Below are positions 38,126-47,730 of a stretch of DNA of 64,000 nt, one piece after another (positions within the stretch are counted from its first letter, which is position 1; every line of letters begins with the position of its first letter). The notes below the pieces were generated by a model. That model was not told the origin of the DNA. It saw only the letters and a list, made by a program, of their open reading frames with translations, and made no database searches. The DNA is from J038 sp034437535 (GTDB taxonomy: Bacteria > Chloroflexota > Anaerolineae > Aggregatilineales > Phototrophicaceae). A program made the position numbers and the translations under genes. The stretch covers positions 1 to 64,000 of the forward strand of contig DAOTTZ010000003.1 in NCBI GenBank assembly GCA_034437535.1, read 5' to 3'.

Positions 38126-40348
38126 ATGGACAAGCCGGGATTCTTCGCTATAGTAGGCGAAATATACCGACAAATGGTCGATTTTATGGCTCGCACATGG
38201 CTTGTGATCAGCTTTTATGGCGTGCTGGCCCTGCTGGCAATTTACATGCCACTCTTTCACCTGGAAACGCATGTGCCCGGTGCGCCCACCACCGATTATT
38301 ATCACTTTCACTGGAACTTCTGGTGGATTCGGCACGCGATAAGCGATGGCCTGCCCATCTATGAAACAAGCTACGTCTTCTATCCGTTTAACAACAATCT
38401 AGCATTCCACACGCTGACTCCGTTCTGGTTCCCGCTGTGGGCTGTGCTGGAACCACTCACCGGCACCGTCCCGGCCATGACGGGCATTTTCTGGGCGGCC
38501 TTCACGCTCAACGGGGTGTTATTTTATGCCCTGCTGGATGAAGAAGGAGTGACACCGGGGTTGGCCCTGGTCGGCGGGGCGATGCTGGCCCTCAGCCCGG
38601 TCATGTTCAACGCGCTGTATTGGACCAACATCAACCTGATGAACTGGTTCTGGATTCCAGTGATTCTGCTGGTGTGGCGGCGGATCGCCCGGACAGGTGC
38701 GATCATCTGGGCGTTGGCCCTGGCGGTCACGTTCTGGGCGATGATCCTCAGCGACTTGCAGTATCCGTTATTTGCCGCGTTGATCGTGGTGCCGTATGGC
38801 CTGTGGACGTTGTGGCGGGCCGGTCGCCGTTGGCTGAACTTGACCGCGCTGGCGGGTGTCGCCGTCGGTGGCGGGCTGATCTTGCTGTGGTTGGTCGGGC
38901 CACTCCCGGCGATCTTGCGTTATGATACCGGCGAACTGGTGATGACACCGGCGGAACGGGCAATCGCTGTTTACTTCCCGGATGGCTACCTGTGGCACGC
39001 ACCCGCCGGGGAGGGTGTGGTGACGTTCGGCGGGCTTTTGTTGCCACTCGTGGCCGGCGCGTTGATCTTGTGGGTGTGGCGCGGGTCTAGCCTGCCGACA
39101 GACCGCGCCACGTTCTCGCCGCCGGTTGGATTCTGGCTGTTGCTGACTCTTCTGCCGGTCTGGTTGGCGGCGGGGCCACAACTGCCCCTGCTTTACGATG
39201 GCTTGCATCAGCTATTCGGCGGGATCTTCCGCTACCCGGAACGCTTCGTGGCCGTCGCAACGATTCCGGATGTGTTATTCGCCGGGCGGGCCTTAACGCC
39301 TTTCGTGGGCCGGTCTTTAGGCAGGCGGTTGGGCGTCACAGTGGGCTTACTGCTGGCATTGCTGGGCCTGGGCCGGGTCTTGCATCCGCTGGATTTACAA
39401 CCACTGCCCCCGGCGTATGACTTCTACGCGATGATGGGCGACGAACCGTATGATTATGTGGTGCTGGAAGTGCCGACCGGGGCTTCCAGTGGCGAAGGCA
39501 TCGTCGGGGTGCCGGATTACTCCGCCTTGCAATTCTACGGCATCGCACACGGCAAGCGCATGGTCAATGGGCATCTCTCGCGGGTGGATGTCACCCATTA
39601 CTGGTACATGCGGACGGATGATCCGCTGTTTGCATGGCTCGGCCAAAGACGTTTTCTGGAACCGGATCAAGTCGCGCCGCGTCTGGCACAGGTCATCCGC
39701 GATTATCCAGTCGGGTACATCGTCATTCACACCAACCTGATCGAACGCTACACCAGCCGCGCCACCGTCGATGAAGTGATCGGTTACCTGAACAGTCTGC
39801 CGGATCTGCTATGCCCGCCGCTGGTAGAAGGGGCGGCAGTCGTCTATCGAACCACCTGGCACCCGGCAGGATGCCAGCCACGCACCCCTCCGCAGGCCGA
39901 ACCGGGCCTTTATCAACTTGACTTAGGGCAGGCCGGGGATGTGCGTTATCTCGGTTGGGGCTGGCACTTCGCAGAGCAGATTGTGCCGGGACTGACCGCC
40001 CGGTGGATGGGTGCCCCGCACGCCACCGATTCCGATGCGACGGTCGCCCGTGTTTATGTCGATCTACCGGCGGGGGCTTATGCGTTGACGCTCAACGCGC
40101 AGGCTTTCGGCGATGACCGCACCGTGTCGATCACGGTCAACGGGCAACAGTTGGCAGAGATCACGATACCAGCCGCCGCGTTGACTCCGGTCACGCTTTC
40201 GATCCCGGCAGAGGTGATCGGTGACGGTGACACCATCACGCTGGAATTAAACGCGCCGGCCCCCACCACCCCGCCCGGCTCAGACCGCGCCCTCTCTATC
40301 CTGGTCGATGCGATCACCTGGCGACAACAGGACACATCCCGCCCATAA
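38126..40348 (+). CDS. large GT-C-type membrane protein with C-terminal beta-rich domain
   Basis: A 740-residue protein with about eleven membrane helices in the first 430 residues. The first external loop has TTDYYHFHWNFWWIRHA followed by a FYPFNNNLAFHT segment, as in GT-C glycosyltransferases of the YfhO/DUF6541 sort. The remaining 300 residues are mostly outside the membrane and end in a strand-rich segment (VYVDLPAGAYALTLNAQ, VSITVNGQQLAEITIP) like a carbohydrate-binding module. No exact family is recognised. It probably moves sugars from polyprenyl carriers on the outer face of the membrane. Confidence 0.65.
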   Translation: MDKPGFFAIVGEIYRQMVDFMARTWLVISFYGVLALLAIYMPLFHLETHVPGAPTTDYYHFHWNFWWIRHAISDGLPIYETSYVFYPFNNNLAFHTLTPFWFPLWAVLEPLTGTVPAMTGIFWAAFTLNGVLFYALLDEEGVTPGLALVGGAMLALSPVMFNALYWTNINLMNWFWIPVILLVWRRIARTGAIIWALALAVTFWAMILSDLQYPLFAALIVVPYGLWTLWRAGRRWLNLTALAGVAVGGGLILLWLVGPLPAILRYDTGELVMTPAERAIAVYFPDGYLWHAPAGEGVVTFGGLLLPLVAGALILWVWRGSSLPTDRATFSPPVGFWLLLTLLPVWLAAGPQLPLLYDGLHQLFGGIFRYPERFVAVATIPDVLFAGRALTPFVGRSLGRRLGVTVGLLLALLGLGRVLHPLDLQPLPPAYDFYAMMGDEPYDYVVLEVPTGASSGEGIVGVPDYSALQFYGIAHGKRMVNGHLSRVDVTHYWYMRTDDPLFAWLGQRRFLEPDQVAPRLAQVIRDYPVGYIVIHTNLIERYTSRATVDEVIGYLNSLPDLLCPPLVEGAAVVYRTTWHPAGCQPRTPPQAEPGLYQLDLGQAGDVRYLGWGWHFAEQIVPGLTARWMGAPHATDSDATVARVYVDLPAGAYALTLNAQAFGDDRTVSITVNGQQLAEITIPAAALTPVTLSIPAEVIGDGDTITLELNAPAPTTPPGSDRALSILVDAITWRQQDTSRP

Positions 40349-40398
40349 TTCCCCTCTTACATATCAGGAAATTACTCACTTCGCTGTCATATGCCATG

Positions 40399-40414
40399 TG
40401 TGACACATGTCACT
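40399..40414 (+). promoter_or_regulatory. CRP/FNR-type operator before cydAB
   Basis: TGTGA-CACATG-TCACT matches the CRP consensus TGTGA-N6-TCACA in nine of ten arm positions and contains the exact inverted repeat GTGACA/TGTCAC. It is centred about 75 bases before the cydA ATG, a plausible activator position for an oxygen- or redox-linked regulator. Confidence 0.5.
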
Positions 40415-40480
40415 ACACCCTGCTCTCACCTTATTTTAAGATTGAAGCAGTCATGTAAAATTTAATCGACGAGGGATGAT

Positions 40481-41908
40481 ATGGAAACCGTTGACATCGC
40501 AAGGTTGCAGTTTGCGGCTACGACCTTGTTCCATTATATTTTCGTTCCCCTGACAATCGGCCTATCGCTGATGGTCGCCATGATGCAGACGCAGTACGTG
40601 CGTACTGGCGACGAGAATTACAAGCGGATGACCAAATTCTGGGGCAAGTTATTTCTCATCAATTTTGCGATGGGTGTTGTAACCGGGATCGTGCAAGAAT
40701 TCCAGTTTGGGATGGCATGGTCAGAGTATTCGCGTTTCGTCGGTGACGTTTTCGGTGCGCCGCTGGCAATCGAAGCCTTGATGGCATTTTTCATCGAAAG
40801 TACCTTCATCGGCCTGTGGATCTTCGGCTGGGATAGGTTGCCTCAGCGCGTCCACCTGGCTAGCATCTGGATGGTGGCAATGGCAAGCACACTTTCCAGC
40901 TTGTGGATTTTGATCGCCAATAGTTGGATGCAGAATCCGGTCGGTTACGAGATCGTCGATGGCCGCGCCCAGATGAACGACTTCGGGGCTGTCATCAGCA
41001 ACCCTAATGTGGTGCTACAATTCCCGCATGTGATCTTCGGCGCGTTCGCTACGGGCGGCTTTTTCGTCATCGCCATCAGCGCGTATCGCCTGCTCCGGGT
41101 GGAAAAAGGCACCGATGAGCATCTGATGTTCTCGCGCTCTATGAAGTTCGGCCTGGTCTTCGGGCTGGCGTCAGTCATCGTGACGATGGCAGTCGGTCAC
41201 TTGCAAGGTCAGTTCATGGTGGAAAAACAACCGATGAAATTAGCGGCGGCAGAGGGCCTGTGGGAAAGTGAAGACCCGGCGGCCTTGTCCTTCTTCCAGA
41301 TCGGTGACGAAAACAACCGCGAAGCGATCTTCGACATTCGCATCCCGTCGTTGCTCAGTTTCATGACTTACGACGAATTCGACGGTGTGGTACCGGGCAT
41401 GAACGACCTCAACGAACAGTATCAACAACAATATGCCGACATCTACGGCCCGGATGCCAATTACATCCCGCCGATGATCTGGATGATCTACTGGAGCTTC
41501 CGCGCAATGGTCGGCTTCGGCGGCATCATGAGCCTGTTAGCACTCTACGGCATTTACCAGTGGTGGCGGGGCCGGCTGGAAAATAACCGTATCTTCCTGG
41601 TCATCCTACCCTTTACGATTGCCCTGCCGTACATCGCCAACGCGACCGGCTGGATGCTCACCGAACTGGGACGCCAACCCTGGATCGTGCAGGGCCTGAT
41701 GCGGACGGAAGAGGGGATTTCCCCTAACCTGACGACCAGTGACCTGTGGATTTCACTCATCGGGTTCACGCTGGTATACGGTTTGCTGTCATTGGCGAAT
41801 TTCTATCTGCTGTGGAAGTACGCCAGCACGGGCCGGGTGCAAAACGACGACATCGTGCCGCTACCGCAACCCCAACCGGATGACTTGCAACTTGAGAACG
41901 CCTACTAG
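40481..41908 (+). CDS. cydA: cytochrome bd ubiquinol oxidase subunit I
   Basis: A 475-residue polytopic subunit with nine expected helices. His18 in ATTLFHYIFVPLTIG is the expected heme b595 ligand. The conserved GRQPWIVQG lies at the start of the last helices. The Q-loop between them is of the short type. The complex oxidises quinol and reduces O2 to water with high affinity, in the cytoplasmic membrane. A GAGGGA ribosome site precedes the ATG. cydB follows after 9 bases. Confidence 0.96.
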   Translation: METVDIARLQFAATTLFHYIFVPLTIGLSLMVAMMQTQYVRTGDENYKRMTKFWGKLFLINFAMGVVTGIVQEFQFGMAWSEYSRFVGDVFGAPLAIEALMAFFIESTFIGLWIFGWDRLPQRVHLASIWMVAMASTLSSLWILIANSWMQNPVGYEIVDGRAQMNDFGAVISNPNVVLQFPHVIFGAFATGGFFVIAISAYRLLRVEKGTDEHLMFSRSMKFGLVFGLASVIVTMAVGHLQGQFMVEKQPMKLAAAEGLWESEDPAALSFFQIGDENNREAIFDIRIPSLLSFMTYDEFDGVVPGMNDLNEQYQQQYADIYGPDANYIPPMIWMIYWSFRAMVGFGGIMSLLALYGIYQWWRGRLENNRIFLVILPFTIALPYIANATGWMLTELGRQPWIVQGLMRTEEGISPNLTTSDLWISLIGFTLVYGLLSLANFYLLWKYASTGRVQNDDIVPLPQPQPDDLQLENAY

Positions 41909-41917
41909 GAGGATATG

Positions 41918-42937
41918 ATGTCTCTGGATCTTAACATTATCTGGTTTATACTGGTAGCCGTCCTCTTCATCGGGTTCTTCTTCCTGGAAGGCTTTGACTA
42001 CGGCGTGGGGATCTTGCTCCCATTTGTCGCCAAAGACGATAACGAACGGCGGCAGGTGATTAACACCATTGGCCCGCACTGGGATGGTAATGAGGTATGG
42101 CTCTTGACGGCTGGCGGCGCGATCTTCGCGGCCTTCCCGAATTGGTATGCGACACTCTTTAGCGGCTTTTACCTGGCTCTGTTCCTGATCTTGATCGCAT
42201 TGATCTTGCGCGGCGTCGCGTTCGAATTCCGCAGTAAGGACGATAACCCGACCTGGCGTAAGGGTTGGGATTATGCGCTGTTCTTCGGCAGTGTGTTGCC
42301 GGCCTTGCTGTGGGGTGTGGCCTTCGCCAATATCGTGCGGGGCGTGCCGATCAACGCGGACATGACGTTCACCGGTAACCTGTTCACCTTGCTGAATCCG
42401 TATAGCTTGTTGGGTGGGCTGGTCACGCTGACGCTCTTCATCCTGCACGGCGCGATGTTCCTTAGCTTGAAGACCGAAGGCCCGATCCTGGATCGCGTCA
42501 AGATGGTGGTTAAGCTAGCCTGGTTGCCGGTGGTGGGCCTGGTGCTGGCCTTTGTCGCCTTTAGCGCACCGGAGACCGATCTGTTCGATGGCTTTAACCT
42601 GGTGCAGGGCCTGGGCCTGGGTGCGGCAGTGGCCGCGCTTCTGTTCACCGGCTGGACGATCCGCCAGCAGAAATACGGCCTGGGTTTCGTGGGCACCGGC
42701 GTCACCGTCGTCGCCATCGTCGTCTTGCTCTTCGCCAGCCTGTACCCGCGTGTGATGCCGTCGTCGTTAGGTGCGGAATTCGACCTGACGATCTACAATG
42801 CATCATCCAGCGAATACACCTTGCAAGTCATGACGGTCATCGCGCTGATATTTGTGCCGATTGTCCTGCTGTATCAAGGTTGGACGTACTGGGTATTCCG
42901 TCAGCGCATCACCGGAGATAGCCACCTGGAATACTAA
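41918..42937 (+). CDS. cydB: cytochrome bd ubiquinol oxidase subunit II
   Basis: A 339-residue partner of CydA with eight helices. The signature GFDYGVGILLPFVAKDDNER and the following IGPHWDGNEVWLLTAGG are conserved. Two ATGs are adjacent; the second at 41918 is preferred because AGGAGG ends 5 bases before it and only 2 before the first. No cydC/cydD assembly genes are next to it. An intrinsic terminator follows. Confidence 0.96.
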   Translation: MSLDLNIIWFILVAVLFIGFFFLEGFDYGVGILLPFVAKDDNERRQVINTIGPHWDGNEVWLLTAGGAIFAAFPNWYATLFSGFYLALFLILIALILRGVAFEFRSKDDNPTWRKGWDYALFFGSVLPALLWGVAFANIVRGVPINADMTFTGNLFTLLNPYSLLGGLVTLTLFILHGAMFLSLKTEGPILDRVKMVVKLAWLPVVGLVLAFVAFSAPETDLFDGFNLVQGLGLGAAVAALLFTGWTIRQQKYGLGFVGTGVTVVAIVVLLFASLYPRVMPSSLGAEFDLTIYNASSSEYTLQVMTVIALIFVPIVLLYQGWTYWVFRQRITGDSHLEY

Positions 42938-42957
42938 GTCGTACAGACATTAATCAA

Positions 42958-42987
42958 GGCGGGTTGCCCTGGGTGACCCGCCTTTTT
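42958..42987 (+). terminator. intrinsic terminator of cydAB
   Basis: GGCGGGT at 42958-42964 pairs exactly with ACCCGCC at 42976-42982 and T5 follows. Confidence 0.9.
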
Positions 42988-42999
42988 GCTTTATCACGG

Positions 43000-43878
43000 T
43001 CATCCACCCGCGCTAGATGCCTCATCTAACAGCCAGACCGCTTTATGATCTGCCGCAAATTGTTCGAACGTGATCGGCGCACGCCCCAGGATAGCCGCCA
43101 CATCATCGGTCACCTGCCGGGCATTGCCAAACCGCGTGATGGTATAGAGTGCGGTCATCACCAACGTCATCATCAACGGGCGACCAGCCGCCATTTGTTG
43201 CCGCACGAACGAAAACACCGAAGGCCGTGTGTAGTGGATCGGACGGTTGAGCGTGCGGGTGAGTACCTGGGCCACAGCATGATAATCCAGCGCATCTGGC
43301 CCGGTGAGGGTGTACTTCTGGTTGGCGTGGCCGTCTTCGCTCAGGGCGCGGGCCGCCACTGCGGCGATATCACGCGCATCAATGAAGCTGGTCTTTGCAT
43401 CCCCCACGGGGAGCGCGATCTCATTTCGGGTGCGGATTTCCTCACGGTGAGTCGTCGTCAGGTTTTGCATGAAGAAACTTGCCCGTAAAAAAGTGTAATC
43501 AACACCAGTTTCCAGGATCAACTGCTCGATCTTGTAGTGCGGTACGACCCGATTCTGCTCGACGCCCTGGATGGATAAGAAGACGATCTGCTGAACCCCG
43601 GCCCCAACTGCCGCCCATACCGCCGGTGCAATATCTCGTTGCACGTTAGATAATGCCGGGGGCCGCACCAGAAACATCCGCTCTACCCCGGCGAACGTTG
43701 CCCGGTATGTGGCAGGATCAAGAAAGTCGAATCGTACAATCTCAACATCATCCCCGAATGTCTCGCGGGCATGTTCCACATCGTAGGCCCCCACCCGTAA
43801 CGGGATCCCTTGCTGAACAAGCTGGCGTACAACCTCCGTCCCGACGTTACCCGGCGCACCCGTCACTAAAATTGTCAT
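43000..43878 (-). CDS. NmrA-like NAD(P)-binding protein
   Basis: A 292-residue atypical short-chain dehydrogenase-type protein. ILVTGAPGNVGTEVV is the dinucleotide-binding motif. The YxxxK catalytic pair is reduced to HYKIEQL, as in NmrA/quinone-reductase-like proteins, and DYTFLRASFFMQNL is a family block. Members sense the redox state of NAD(P) or reduce small quinones. The ATG at 43878 has AAAGG 8 bases upstream; a GTG one codon earlier is less likely. It converges with cydAB. Function beyond cofactor binding is not clear. Confidence 0.85.
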   Translation of the reverse strand: MTILVTGAPGNVGTEVVRQLVQQGIPLRVGAYDVEHARETFGDDVEIVRFDFLDPATYRATFAGVERMFLVRPPALSNVQRDIAPAVWAAVGAGVQQIVFLSIQGVEQNRVVPHYKIEQLILETGVDYTFLRASFFMQNLTTTHREEIRTRNEIALPVGDAKTSFIDARDIAAVAARALSEDGHANQKYTLTGPDALDYHAVAQVLTRTLNRPIHYTRPSVFSFVRQQMAAGRPLMMTLVMTALYTITRFGNARQVTDDVAAILGRAPITFEQFAADHKAVWLLDEASSAGG

Positions 43879-43975
43879 CACACTTACCTTTGTTTTAATC
43901 GTCTGTTTGACCTAATTATAACGACTAGTCTATATACTGGAAAGTGACAATTGTCAGTTTTCGAGTCAATTGGTC

Positions 43976-44010
43976 CAATAAAAATCAGCCGGGATGTGAT
44001 CCCGACTGAC
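43976..44010 (-). terminator. intrinsic terminator of csbD
   Basis: On the minus strand a 10-base stem with one mismatch (43986-43995 with 43999-44008, loop of three) is followed by TTTTTATTG. Confidence 0.8.
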
Positions 44011-44043
44011 ATGCTTTGCTAATTTGGTTCGTCTAAACGTGTT

Positions 44044-44259
44044 TTAGTCTGATTTGACGACCGAAGTCATCCACTCATCAACCTGACGCTCGGCCTCGTC
44101 TTTGGCTACGCCGTAGCGTTCCTGGATTTTACCGACCAGTTGACGCCGCTCGCCTTTCATCTCGGCTACGTCGTCCTCAGTCAGTTCGCCCCATTTTTCC
44201 TGCACCTGGCCGGAAAATTGCTTCCAATTGCCTTTAACTTGATCCCAAAGCCCTGCCAT
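44044..44259 (-). CDS. CsbD family stress protein
   Basis: A 71-residue helical, charged protein. WDQVKGNWKQFSGQVQEKWGEL and EDDVAEMKGERRQLVGKIQ (each read in parts) match the CsbD family, a general stress protein of unknown biochemical role, often under stress sigma factors. AAGGAG lies about 10 bases before the ATG. It is monocistronic with its own terminator. The 190-base gap upstream (44260-44449) shows no further gene. Confidence 0.95.
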   Translation of the reverse strand: MAGLWDQVKGNWKQFSGQVQEKWGELTEDDVAEMKGERRQLVGKIQERYGVAKDEAERQVDEWMTSVVKSD

Positions 44260-44449
44260 CTGATTATCTCTCCTTGTTGCTTTATTTTGTCATCATACTT
44301 ACTATATCGCGGTGACAAGTAGAACGAATGCATCAAATGGCCGGTATCCGATGACCGAATGACGGATTCAATCTCCCCCATATGGAGCATGTCGGCAAGC
44401 TAACCCAGACATATAATTATGTAAAAGCATTAAACCTCCGGGGAATCGT

Positions 44450-45511
44450 TTGCCCAATTCGTCATCAGAAGATCAACCAAACCGCAACCGCACAGTCATC
44501 CTAGCGGCTGGAATTCTGGCCGTCATCCTATTGTCTGTGGTCGTTGTGCTGGCCCCGGTCGTCATTCCGTTGACGTTCATGATCGCGCTATTTGCGGTCT
44601 ACTTGCGAAGCCTGGGAACCCCCCTGGCCGACATCATACCGGGGATAGTTCCACGCTATGCGACGGTGGTCGTCGCGGCCATCACCTTCAGCACGTTGAT
44701 CGGTTTCGGCGTGCTGGCTGGCCCACAGATTTCCAATGAAATGGATGCACTCAACGAGACGATCCCGCAGGCGTTGACGAGTGTCGAGCAGGAATTACGC
44801 CAATATGGATGGGGCGATCAATTGATCGAAAGCCTGTCTCAAGTAGATACCGGTGTAGGGAGCATCGACATTTTCTCACAGTTGAGCGGGGTCGTCTCTT
44901 CCACACTCAGCGCGTTGACCAACATCTCAATCGTGATCGTCGGGGGTATGTATGTCGCGTTCGAACCGGCATTTTATACCAACAATCTGATTCGGCTGGT
45001 GCCAAGCAGGAGTCGGGATCGAGCCAGCGAAATCCTGGATGAGCTATATGATATTCTACGGCGCTGGTTAGTTGCGCGGTTGATTTCAATGCTGGTCGTC
45101 GGCCTGCTAACGTTCATCGGGTTGACGCTGATTAACATGCCACTGGCGTTGATTCTGGCGATTATCGCGGCATTGCTGTCATTTATCCCCAATATCGGGC
45201 CGATTCTATCGGTGGTGCCGGCGGTATTAGTCGGGTTGACGATCAGCCCGGCCCAGGGTGCGCTGGCGATCATCGTCTATACAGTCGTCCAACTGGCCGA
45301 AAATTACCTCATCACACCCTTCGTAGAGCGCAACACGGTTTATTTGCCACCGGCGGCAACCATGGTGATGCAGGTCATCATGACGTTGACATTCGGGTGG
45401 TTCGGCCTGTTTATCGCGGCTCCGTTCCTGGCGGCGTTGATTGTCCTGGTGAAGTGTTTATACATCGAAGACATTCTGGGTGATGACCTGGGGCGCATCG
45501 GCGCGGGCTGA
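44450..45511 (+). CDS. AI-2E family (PerM-like) transporter
   Basis: A 353-residue membrane protein with about seven to eight helices. Conserved positions include the long periplasmic helix region after TFSTLIGFGVL, and NMPLALILAIIAALLSFIPNIGP, whose FIPxxGP turn is diagnostic. The C-terminal PFVERNTVYLPPAATM and GLFIAAPFLA complete the family pattern. Members transport varied solutes including Na+ in exchange for H+; export of AI-2 applies to only a few. A TTG start is used, with GGGGA 5 bases upstream. It ends 3 bases before the convergent small gene. Confidence 0.88.
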   Translation: MPNSSSEDQPNRNRTVILAAGILAVILLSVVVVLAPVVIPLTFMIALFAVYLRSLGTPLADIIPGIVPRYATVVVAAITFSTLIGFGVLAGPQISNEMDALNETIPQALTSVEQELRQYGWGDQLIESLSQVDTGVGSIDIFSQLSGVVSSTLSALTNISIVIVGGMYVAFEPAFYTNNLIRLVPSRSRDRASEILDELYDILRRWLVARLISMLVVGLLTFIGLTLINMPLALILAIIAALLSFIPNIGPILSVVPAVLVGLTISPAQGALAIIVYTVVQLAENYLITPFVERNTVYLPPAATMVMQVIMTLTFGWFGLFIAAPFLAALIVLVKCLYIEDILGDDLGRIGAG

Positions 45512-45514
45512 GGC

Positions 45515-45916
45515 TTAACTCGGCCCGGCACGGCGGAAGTCCTGGTCGTCTTTGCGGCCCGGTGTATCGCCTGTAACACGCCGGTAACGGCCATCACGCA
45601 TGATGCGCCCATTCACCGGTGAGTTCAAATTCCCCCCGCTGAATTGATCCAGATCATAATAGGGTCCATAAGAGGGTGACTCGTTCCGTTTGATCTCGTT
45701 GATCGACGTAATCTGCTCCGGGTCGATCTCCGGGCGGAAGTTCCAACGCTGGCGGATTGGCCCGTGTGGTTCGGGGTCTGATCGGGTTTGGGGCGGGGAC
45801 TGTGTTGGGGTGACGACATCATGAGTCTTGCGATAAACGACTGCGAAAAACGCCCCACCGCCTAACACCAGGAGTGTCAAGCCGAAGGCCAACAACAACG
45901 GTATCAAATCTGACAT
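45515..45916 (-). CDS. small membrane-anchored protein, 133 residues
   Basis: One N-terminal helix (LIPLLLAFGLTLLVLGGGAFF) is followed by a hydrophilic tail rich in Pro, Arg and Asp (TPTQSPPQTRSDPEP, RRAGPS). No domain is recognised. The ATG at 45916 has GAGAGG about 5 bases upstream; a longer frame from 45949 adds 11 basic residues. The tail has no Cys or repeat. It faces the AI-2E-type transporter gene end to end. Confidence 0.6.
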   Translation of the reverse strand: MSDLIPLLLAFGLTLLVLGGGAFFAVVYRKTHDVVTPTQSPPQTRSDPEPHGPIRQRWNFRPEIDPEQITSINEIKRNESPSYGPYYDLDQFSGGNLNSPVNGRIMRDGRYRRVTGDTPGRKDDQDFRRAGPS

Positions 45917-46067
45917 AATCGCCTCTCGTTTTCGTGTGATAATCAGCATTTAGCCTGTGATATAGCTATCATAAGCCAGGCCCAGCGCGGGCACATCCCC
46001 CAATTGGGTAGGCTCGCCTGCCAGCTTCTGTCCCTTTTCCATCACAACACCAGCCGCATCGGACGAA

Positions 46068-46105
46068 TCAAAAACCGGGTGGATCAATCAACCAGATCCA
46101 CCCGG
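46068..46105 (-). terminator. intrinsic terminator of the sugar-binding protein gene
   Basis: A perfect 11-base inverted repeat (46075-46085 with 46095-46105, loop of nine) is followed on the minus strand by TTTTTGATT. Confidence 0.92.
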
Positions 46106-46136
46106 CGGGATGTTTTAACTTCGGTTACGAGGTGAT

Positions 46137-47657
46137 TTAACCCTCGTCGCCTTCCATTTGCATATCCATGCCCGCGCTCGCCAGTTCGAGTTCTTCGTTG
46201 GCGAATTCGGTCAGTTCAGCCAGGATTTCTTCCACCGTGCGGTCGTCGTCACCGGTGACCAGGGCGGTCATCATGATTTCAACTTCGTCACGGACGGGAT
46301 CGTAGCCCGGAACCGGCGGCTCGGTGCGGCCAAATTCCAGCAGGCTGAAAGCGGCTTCGTAGGCCGGGTTGGCCGCGAAGTAATCGGTCAGGCCGTCGGC
46401 GACGCTCTCACGAACCGGGAAGTAGTTGGAGGCTTGCGCCCATTGCGCCTGGACTTCCGGCGCGGTGTAGAACTTCACGAACAGCCAGGCCGCCAGTTCT
46501 TCTACCGGCGTGCCGACCGGGATGCTGACGGAAGCACCGTAAATGTTCTGCACCGGGGTTTCGGTGATGTGCGGTACAGCGGCCACGCTCCACTCGAAGC
46601 CCGCGCCGTCTTCCACCGCACCACGGTAGAACGGCAGGCCGGAGCTAGAGCCAATGGTAAACAGCGTGGTGCCCGCGCCGAAGTTGGCCTGGTCACCGAA
46701 ACGCTCGAACACCAGGTCGGCACAACCGTCTTCAAACAGACCACGCAGGAAGGTCATGGCTTCCACCGCGGCGTCGCTGTCGTAGCTGTATTGGCCGGCG
46801 TCATAGTCAAAGACATCGCCACCGAAACCAAACGTCCAGCTCGCAAAGCGGCTGGCGTCACTGCTCAGTTGGTAACCAAGCGGGTTGTTGGCACCGGTCG
46901 CCCCGCTGAAGGGGTTCGCCACAGCGGCGCAAGCGGCCTGACGGAATTGATCCGGCGTCTGCGGCGGGCCGTCGAAGTCGATAGCACCGGCGTCGCTCAG
47001 TTCATTCAGCCAGTCGATGTTGTAGTACATCACTTCCATAGAGCGGTTGGGCGGGAAGCCGAGACGCTCACCACCGAAGGTCGGGAACACATCGGCGTTG
47101 TAGAACGCATCGAAGAAGTCGTCACGACCGGCTTCGTCAATGCCCCATTGCTCGCTCATCAAGAGCGGCTCAATGTTGATGACGCCATCGACCACTTCAT
47201 AGGTCGCGGCCTGGTTCTGGTAAGCAACCACCAGGTCCGGCAGGCCTTCGCCACCACCGGCCAGCGCGGTCGTCACTTTGGTGAAGATGTCGCCGTAGCC
47301 GCCCTGGTTGGAGGCATCTACCGTGATGCCATACGGGTTGTATTCACGGGCTACATCACGCAGGCTTTCGACAATTTCCAGCAGACGCTCACGCTCCGCT
47401 TCGTCGTCACCACCGTAGCCGATGGTTTCCAACACGTCCTCGGCGGCGATGTCGGGGTTGTTGAACACGGCAACGATGGCTTCGAGCTGAGTCTCCCGGA
47501 AGCCGCTGTGCTGGTGCCAGAATTCAACAGTGGTGCCGTCGAGCTGGTCGGCTGAGATACTCTCGTAATCCCGCTCATCTTCTTGAGCGAAAGACGGAGC
47601 GATTGCCAGGGCGAGAACCGCCACGAGCAGGGTGAAGACAATGGTTATTCTCTTCAT
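46137..47657 (-). CDS. sugar ABC transporter substrate-binding protein (family 1)
   Basis: A 506-residue extracellular binding protein. The signal peptide MKRITIVFTLLVAVLALAIA is followed by SFA-QEDERD. VEFWHQHSGF and the central GLPDLVVAYQNQAATYEV are typical of the MalE/UgpB group. Near the C-terminus PEVQAQWAQASNYFPVR is a family hallmark. There is no lipobox Cys, and the protein ends in a short acidic, Met-containing tail. The ATG at 47657 has GGAGGAAAG upstream; 11 residues of a longer frame are ignored. It is encoded after its permease genes and behind a hairpin terminator, so it may have its own promoter. The sugar could be a disaccharide or a glycerol phosphate ester. Confidence 0.9.
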   Translation of the reverse strand: MKRITIVFTLLVAVLALAIAPSFAQEDERDYESISADQLDGTTVEFWHQHSGFRETQLEAIVAVFNNPDIAAEDVLETIGYGGDDEAERERLLEIVESLRDVAREYNPYGITVDASNQGGYGDIFTKVTTALAGGGEGLPDLVVAYQNQAATYEVVDGVINIEPLLMSEQWGIDEAGRDDFFDAFYNADVFPTFGGERLGFPPNRSMEVMYYNIDWLNELSDAGAIDFDGPPQTPDQFRQAACAAVANPFSGATGANNPLGYQLSSDASRFASWTFGFGGDVFDYDAGQYSYDSDAAVEAMTFLRGLFEDGCADLVFERFGDQANFGAGTTLFTIGSSSGLPFYRGAVEDGAGFEWSVAAVPHITETPVQNIYGASVSIPVGTPVEELAAWLFVKFYTAPEVQAQWAQASNYFPVRESVADGLTDYFAANPAYEAAFSLLEFGRTEPPVPGYDPVRDEVEIMMTALVTGDDDRTVEEILAELTEFANEELELASAGMDMQMEGDEG

Positions 47658-47730
47658 TATGCAACTTTCCTCCATAAAAATCGAACACAATCAATATTGA
47701 GGTGCAAGCGTGATTATTTATCACTCCCTC

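Noticed and set aside
44450..45511. Reading the AI-2E family protein as a quorum-sensing exporter
   Set aside because: Most family members are not AI-2 exporters, and no luxS or lsr genes are nearby.
46158..47555. A 465-codon open frame opposite the sugar-binding protein gene
   Set aside because: The binding protein has a signal peptide, ribosome site and family motifs. The antisense frame is a codon-bias shadow.
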